Source: Tubulanus polymorphus
Taxonomy: Eukaryota > Nemertea > Palaeonemertea > Tubulaniformes > Tubulanidae
Length of the DNA: 64,000 bases
Reading direction: 5' to 3'
Assembly (NCBI RefSeq): GCF_964204645.1
Contig: NC_134033.1
Span: 7,228,231-7,292,230 of the forward strand
Positions 41,501-50,500 of this stretch are shown here, piece after piece (position 1 is the stretch's first letter; each line of letters begins with the position of its first letter). The notes under the pieces were generated by a model. The model was not told where the DNA came from. It worked only from the letters and a program-made list of their open reading frames with translations, and searched no databases. The position numbers and the translations under genes are program-made.

Positions 41501-44500
41501 GTCAGAGGACGATGGGCCAGATTGTAACGACATTTATTGTAAATGCAACTCAGACGATCTGGATATAATTCTGTGTGAATCGCAGACCTGCCGTATTGTA
41601 TGGTACCATAAAACGTGTGTGCCAAATCTGAACAAGATATTGACGGAAAATGCCAGGGTTTTTCTCTGCAATGATTGTAAGAAAGGTAGGTAGGCCTAGG
41701 CCCAATCGAAAATTGTGTGGTCTATATCGTAAAATATCGAAGGTAATCTATGATTTGTCTCGATTTAAATAGGTCAAGAGAAAACAGTTCTCAATGATAG
41801 AACGAATAAGTCGTCGAATCTTAGAGTTACTCCAACAAGGTCGAATAGTGATCCAGAAAAATCGAGCAAAGTAAAACGTACGTCGACAAATGACAAGAAA
41901 AAACCTCAAAGACAGCAGAAGTATGAAAGTAAGTTTTTTAATGTTTTTATCTATTGTATAATGTAAAATATGATTTTTTTCACATAATTGTAAATATATA
42001 TAATTTTAATTTTTTTTTCAGGCAATGCAAACTATACACATGAGGAATTTCAACTTCAGGAGTGTTCACCTAAAAGCCAAAATAAAAAATATATATTAGC
42101 AAAACATTTTTGCAATATTAAAATGTATTTCCAGTATAAAAATAATTTAGTTTAAGTGTACTAACCATCTGTAACATTCATTTCCAGTCTGTGAATATCC
42201 GCGTCTACGTATTTCCAAAAACCAATATATTCTGAAAAAATACACAATTAATATGTCTTTTGAAAAAGAAAACCATTATTTAGCAGTACAATTATACTAC
42301 TACAGGCTGAACACATACAAATAGGCCTATTTGCTTAAATATTAAAATAGCATAATAAGGCTGGGGGTTTTGTAATGATAAGTCTTCAATGAAGTAAAGA
42401 CACCCTGCAATTATCATCATCTAGGTGGTATCTAAGCATTTTCAAGTGCTCGAAATTTTTTTGCGAAGCAATGCAACACGTAACAAATCATAGATTTGTA
42501 AAGATCAAAACATCGACTTTAAGATGGTATATTCGTTGTTGGCCGCAACGACCGGCTTTTTTACGTATGCTTTTTAAATAAACTTACCGATGTAGAGCAC
42601 TGATATGAATGATAAGTTCGTCAATCGTCGGTAAATCGGGTAATTTTTGGTCGATTTTCACAAAATTTGTATCAAAACGGGAAGAAATTTGCGCTTATCA
42701 CGAATCAGCCCACTGCGCATGTCTAAACTAGGGCATATTCGATGAGACGACGGTGCGCATGTTGGATTGCTCCGAGAAAAAAGCTTCCGCCAGAATGACG
42801 CTGTCTACGAAGCGAAGGCGTTGCTAACCGAATCGCACTCAATGATCGACACAGCGCGTTTAGTGCATTTGAATAGCGCGAGCGACCTCCATTCAATGAC
42901 TCCAAGCTTAAACTATCATCAGTCTTCTATGCAATGTGCTAGTGACGTCGTCTATTGAAATGGGGGCTGAACACGCATAAATGCGCATATTTTCTGCAAA
43001 GCACCCCTTCTGCACTGGTGATTGCTGCAGATTTTATCACTCTTAGAAGAAATACTGCTTATTTTACATGAAAAAGCAGGACCAGATGAACAAAATAAAC
43101 CAAATTTGATGAAGAAATCTCTTCTAGTTGTTGTTTTTTGAATCTCTGAAAAACACAGAAATCCTGGCAAAGTGCAACATTTCCTGAAAAATAGGGCCTC
43201 GTAGGCAAAGAGTAAAGCTTCTATAATTTCTAACACCAAGTACTAACTACTGATATGAAATTCAGCAGATCAAGATTTTTTTGTTAGATGCAAGCACAGA
43301 ACAATAAAATGGTGTTAAATAAATTTTTAGGCCCGTAAGAAGCAATTTTTCATTGCGGAGGCCACCTCCCTAAAAACCCCCAAAAATACCAGATGCAAAT
43401 ATTAAAAAGAGTCACAAAGTCTGTATTCTCAGATCATTTATGGCTATATTTCATGAACTATTTCATAAACAGATATGACCTACGATCCCTATTGCGTGAC
43501 TTTTCCAAAACTGGTACCTAAAAAAGTTAGCAAATTGTTCAAGATGAAACTAGTTTATACCCTTTTACGATATTAATGGTTGATGTGGCTCTATTGCTGG
43601 TATATTGTCCAATACATATATTTATCTACATGTTAAATCATTTTTAGAGCGTTATTTTTATCATACGTATAATCTACGCACTGGTGTAGAATGAGAATGA
43701 TAATGTGCGTTATTTGGCCCGGTCCCACTTGGACCAGATCAAGCGTTCACACACGTTAAGAATCGGTTCCAAAATCGCTAAATCCAACTATCGTGTGTGT
43801 GTGTGCGTGCGTGTGCACACCGTGGACAGACAAGGTGTGTTCTAGATCGTACATACTCTTCAGTATGAATTCAATTGTATTAAACTAAACACCAATTCGT
43901 CATCAAACTGATTAATACAGTATTCACATTTCATACTTTGTCTAAATTAATGTATAGACTAATGCATTCATTATTTATCTGAGTCTGTGTTGCTCATTGT
44001 TGTATGTGTTTTCATTGTTATGAATATTACCTAGAATCTATCATAGATTGATGTGTCCAGATAAGTGATAAACTGCGCTTCATCAAAATTTTTCAAATAA
44101 AAAGCAGTCAGGGACTCATAAGTCTATCATTTAGCCTAAATGGAAATTTCGCGGAAAATACTTATTATCTAATAATGGCCAGCATGGCTACAAATGATCG
44201 TTGAATGGCAAAATTTATTTGCAGATCATCAAGTCAATTTTTGTTAAATTCATCTCCCCATAGAACTTTGCCGCGGCGGAAACTCAAAAAATTTAATGTT
44301 ACATAAAAAACGTAACTCAGTAAAATATCTGGGCGCGGCGCCGCGGCTGCCGCTATGGCTCCTACTGCCCTGATTTTGTAGGATGTCAGCACAGTACACA
44401 GAACATTGGTTTTTAAGACATGAACCGCTGGAACTTTATACTTGGTGACAAACTGTTGAAGATTGTTGAAAAATCTTAATTAAAATCTGGTTGATTGAAA

Positions 44501-47500
44501 TTGTGTTTTACAGAGAATTTATGCATGGATTCGAACCTGATGTCATCGTGACTGCCAGCGCTTGTTCAGCTTACATGTCATTAACAACCGATCTAAAGCT
44601 ACTTATTTTAGTTATTTGAGATTATCCCATCTAAGGTTATCCATGGAAACTGCCTCAGTAATTAAACAACTACCTGATTGGCGCCGCACATTTCATATGG
44701 CTTACCTCCACCTTCACACAAAGGCTAATCAGACAGGGTTTCATCGCATGGCTGAGTGTTGTGATGCATCAGGTTCAACACCAGTTTTTAAAAGAATTTA
44801 TGATTAAATATTGGGGTGCTGGGATCTTGCTCTTAAAATAGATAGGTTGATTGAAACGTTTTGATAGTGAGACCATCTCTTCACTCAACCATTAAATCAA
44901 CTGAATCTCACACCAATGTGTGTGGTGCGTGTGTATTATTGTTGCTATAGTAACAGGGATTCTCTTCTCAGTCTCATCAGGTGACTGTGGTAGACCAGCA
45001 ACATATACTACCCTATATTTCATTGTCATCTAGTGTTCATATACTGAAGATTGAAAAATAATATCAACACATGAAAAGATAAATCTTATGTAACACACAC
45101 CATACCAGTAAAAGCCCCTCCCGGGATAAAATACAATGTCAAAAAAGTCCTACCATTCCTGAGAATAAGGATGCGCCCCTGTGAAAGAAACCCCCCCCCA
45201 AAAGTTGTTCATTAGTCTACCATGGTAGCGCTTCCTTCCAAAGATGGGTGCAGTGAATCCGGTTCATAATGCTGGGTAACAAAAGGCCCATGGGCCTTGA
45301 AGCTTCAGTTATGATTTTATGCATTTATATATCAGTGTTCTCGCTGGGTTAAATAAAAACATGGCAGTCCTCAGTAATAAAACGCCGAAAGAGCGAGTCC
45401 ACATCAGGAACAGGGGTCAATCTCATGGAAATATTTTATATTTGTAGGTGCCAAGATACGGTTTCCCAGCATTTTTGGGGCCATAATCAACTGGTTTTAA
45501 AAAAGCTGTTAATTTACCTTTTTAATGATTATTGCCGTTTCACCGGGTGTTACCCCTTAACACAAGCTCTGGATCCACTCCTGCAGACAGCTATGCATGT
45601 GCCTGCGCACTCAGGCTTAAATAATACATAGTTTCGTGCTGAGAACGCTAAGCCTCTTATAGGTACTACCAAAAATACATGTATTACTGGTGCTATGTTT
45701 TGAAGCATCCTATACGCTTTTAAGATAAGCCATTTGGACACCGAAGGCGAAGATTTGAAACCAATTCGTGGTTCTGTTAGGCCTACCAATCAGGAAACCT
45801 TGTCTCTACCAGGCCTCTAGGCCTTCACGAATAGCCTCATTTTCTGATATGTTTTACAGTTGTTCATGTAGTTATGAAGTAACTATGCACTGAAGCCAAC
45901 TGGGATAGACGAGAACAGTCCATCAAGCATACTACCACTATTCCAGCAGGATAAAAACAGTTCTACATACAACGGTGAAATAGAGTGTAGTTCAAGGGAT
46001 GCAGCAATGAAGCAACTCTGGCAATCAGCAGGTCTAAAATACAGGTCGTTTGCTTAGTTATTGATCATGGAACACCTACATAACCATGGAACACCTACAC
46101 CATGGCAATTGAAACTTCCACTGGAAGGTAGAGATCCCCAGGGTTTTATGAAGCCTGGGCTCACTCAGATAGAGGAATAGTCCGTACATAGATAAATAAG
46201 TTGCAGCTGAAAACATGGATAAGGATGGCATGCCATGGCTGCAGTTCCAACCAACTATACATTCTGAGCCAATAATATATAAACAAAAAGCTTTAAATCA
46301 TAGAATGGCATGGCATTGTTGCTACTATTATCATTATTATAAGACGTTTGTCCCACAACCATCTGCAATCACATTACAAAATGAATGGTAAATACAGCAA
46401 ATTTTATTTAGGCCTACTTCCACGTTCAAACACATGGTTTATATACAAGTCTTATGAACCCAAAAAATTTGGGTTAGAGATAGAAATGCAACAAATGATG
46501 AAACAAAATTCTTTTATCTAATTTTCAAGGGGGATTTAAATTCTGATGACTATGAATACGAAGGCAGTAATAGCAATTGCCAGGATAAAAAAATCTTTTT
46601 GGCATCACATTTTCAGGGTTTGAATTATCTGATTTTTAGAAGCTTTAAAGACCTGATAACACTATGGCAATCATGCATCCTAATTTACTTGAAGGAACCA
46701 ACAACTACACCGAAACAGCCTTAACAGTTAGCTTTTCAAAAATTAAAAAACAATGCTTTTAACTGATGTACCTACTTCTAACTAGAAAATGAATCTCAAA
46801 TTTTTTAAAAACTTGCTAAGACACGGACTAGAGCATGAAAATTAACATACCTGGTAGCGTTGAATTCAGAATGATTATTGCACTGTACCAAAGTCGTTTT
46901 AATAGATTTAATTTTTGTTTGCATTTGTATCGAAACTTCCTTCTTCGGTTTTTTCTGAATGTTCTCAGCACTGGGATCTTTCATAGCATCAACAGCCGCA
47001 ACATCGCGCTCATTAACCCCCTCGCTTATAGTTTCAATCTTACTCATCATAAATCAAAAAATGTTGCACAAACTAATGAACAATTTTCACGAAAAAAAAT
47101 TCTCCCAGATTTTCAAATTTCACTAAACAATTTACAACAGATTAATATAGGGTGATATTTTTTTCCAATATGATCACCTACTAAAAAAATTGTAACGCAA
47201 AAAAAAGAATCCTTTTGTGAGTATTAATCTTGACCGAATGATCCTATTCAAAGAATTAAAAATACGATTTCGTTGAAATATATGAATCCAGAAAAATCCC
47301 AATCCGTTCGTCTCTGAATCGCAAAAAGAAAACAGTAAACCCAATGATAACTTTTCCGGGAACGTGATAAGAAATATTCTCTGTCACTATTGTCACAGCT
47401 GTCTTTAAATACGTGCGGTGTCTGTTAATGAAGAGTTTGTTAGACACTGACCGACTGTCGCGTGACAGAAATGATTTTCCTTATATATTGATATGAAAAC

Positions 47501-50500
47501 CACAAATAAAGAGACGGAAACGGGGAATGGGTGGGGAGGTGAACTGAAGAAGCATTAATTGTATTAATCACCATATCGACTATGGCGCACGAATATATAT
47601 ATATATATCATCAATATTATCTGCAGAAGAGGATTAGTTGGTGAAGTGGATAATGAACTTTCAGCACATTAAACACAATGTCTCTGCACCTCTCAAAGAG
47701 TAGTGATCGTGATTAAAGATCGATCAGCTCAAATAACTCTCACAAAGGAGAAACAAGAGGTCCATGGACTTAGAGAGAATTGCCAAATCCAGACAATTTG
47801 GGAAAAGAACTAGAGCCCCTAGGGCAGGCACTGTAGCTGTAAAAGCTGCGATCACACTGAGATGATTTGGCCCGGGCCAAATAGGCACGGATCAGGCCCG
47901 AGTCAAATTTGGCCCAGGCGAAAAACGCTTGTGTGATCGCGGCTTACGATAAGATCTTCTTAAGGTCAATAGTTCAGAGACACAATTGCCAATGTTGAGC
48001 TATCGGTGCCTGCTCATTAACATAACAACATCAGGAAAATATAAAACAATGAAAACAAGAGCATGTGAGAGGCAGTCTTGTAGCCTGATCGTATTAGGCC
48101 TGGCTTGTAAGGCAAGCGACGCGACGCCTTATGACGTTACTGAGAGCAAACATGATCGCAGCCAGGCACACATCTAGGGAGGGGGCCCCGGTGGCCCGGG
48201 CCCCCTCCCTCCTTTAAGTGAAGATCGTTTTTTTCGACCGACCTCCTGCCACTCGCTTAATATTAACGCTTAATATTCTTGCCTCAGAATGCAGGAAATG
48301 GCCTCAAAACAGTTAAATTTCAAAAATTTTCTGGGGGAGAACCCCCATACCAGCAGGGGCTAGGAAGCGTAGGAAAGCCTCGCGCCTACGCCGCTCGGTG
48401 TCAATACAGTATCATCATAGCTACATTTATTAGGTGCCCCCCCCCCTAAATTGGGCTCTAGATCCACCCCTGACAGCCCACCGATTCCCAGCAACTGAAG
48501 CCCACTAGTGGGATATGAGATCCCTTCCGCGCTTATGTCGGTCACAAATACTGACAACTACTCCAACTCAGATGGTCACATGATAAGCATTTTGACAATA
48601 AAATCAATTATTTCTAATCATTGTGAAATTTATTTCCAGTTAAAAAGCTATTTCTTTAGGTTCTTTATCTTCTTGATTCCATTCTGAATATAATGTGCTA
48701 GCGACTTCAGAGGGCCACTCATGCAATAATTAACTACCAATTTCGTTCCTAGATCCTCAGACCCGTCATCTGCAATGCTTAAGGTTTGGTTTGCATATGA
48801 CACTACAGTAAACTCCGCCTAAGTCGGATCAATTTGTAACAGATAATTTCGTCCGACATAGCCGACTTGGAAGACCAATCTTTTTTTAATATTTTGGAAC
48901 TCATTTATTAACGACTACGGTTGCTAATATAAGGTTTATTCTGTAAAAACTGTTATATGCAGAAAAAACTTAAACAAATAATCAAATGTGTACTATTTGA
49001 ATAAGTAACCTCAGTTTTGGTTGTTTGCGGCTTGTATCATCTGTCTGATGTACGATTGTTTGGCCCTATTTAAATCTGTAGCCGGGGAATCCCTTAGTCA
49101 GCATTCACATGCCAGGGGCGACCTTGCATGCCAGCAGTCGTTCCGCAGTCAGCATCATTTATCCAGGATTCGAACCCACCAGCAGAATTCATTTACTGTT
49201 CGGAACCCGCCCTTACGAGCATTATTGGTCCGGTCATAAAATGTCAGAATTTATATAAGATCTTTATTTACAAAGAAATTATAAGTTATACAGCGGATGT
49301 AGATTCAGAATATGAAATGTTATAATATCAATTGAGGGGGCCAATGAAGCAAATTGCTTGTTACTTGGTCACCCAGACACTCTCTCACCTCATTCATGCT
49401 CACTGACACACAACAGGCATACCGATGAAAATGTCGCGATCATAGATAAACATCATTATTAATCATAAATGCTGGTTCTAGATTTTTTGAATTTGCCTTT
49501 AAGTGAATAAATCGTTTTGGAAGATCTTCAATCTTGTTCCAAATTTTGCCAGTTCATAGAAATTAAGCACAGGAAGCTTTTAAGGAAACAACTTTTATTG
49601 TGTAATGGAATCCGAGGGTGGTTACCTTGACAAGGATTGTGATTGTTGTCAAAGAATTCTTTTAAAAGACATTCATAATAGGTACCAGTAGCTGATTGTT
49701 TGAAAACTAATAGGCCTAGCCATATTTAAGCGATTCTAGTTCGATCATATCCTCAAATTTAAGAACGTTGAATTTTTTGAAGATTCGTGTGGCTATTGTA
49801 TTCAAATTTGGCAATTACTCTGATTGATTTTTTTTGTCATCTAACAAGTCTTTGTGTATTAGCTTTAGATATTAGTGGTCCCGTATGATAAGTGGCTATT
49901 GATGTAACTTTGATACAATAATTTAAGAATTAACTGGGGGTTGAATAATTCTGGTTAGACCAATGGTCGTTCAGAATATATGACTTAGAAGCAGTAAGTA
50001 ACGAAAATGATTGAGACATTGCTACGAGATTATCCGACTTGACAGGCTACGGCTTAGGTAAATACGAAAGTATAACAAAGCCTTTTCGACTTTGATATTA
50101 TTGTATCTTAAGTCATATTATTTTATCCATGCTATAACTATCTGCCCATTTGTTTGTTTAGTAATTCGTTAATCCGTGCTCAGACAGATGCCCACTAATG
50201 TATTAAACAATGACCAATTTGGCACCTGTCACCTGCCTGTCACATGTCTCTCTGTTCTTTTTGTAACCAATATTGTATATAACTTGTAAGATTCAGAAGA
50301 ATCGACACTCACTCTGACACATTCATTCACTCAGACACTTTCGTGAAGTCAGCCTTGGAGTCTGTATCAAATATCAGACACATACCAAGTGCGTCTGGAA
50401 TAAATATTATCGTCAACTGAAAAATCGTAGTCCTCGTCATCTATAATGAGCTAGTTCCGGAAATGACTCGTAAGCGGAAAAATAGCGTTGCTAAAAAAGC

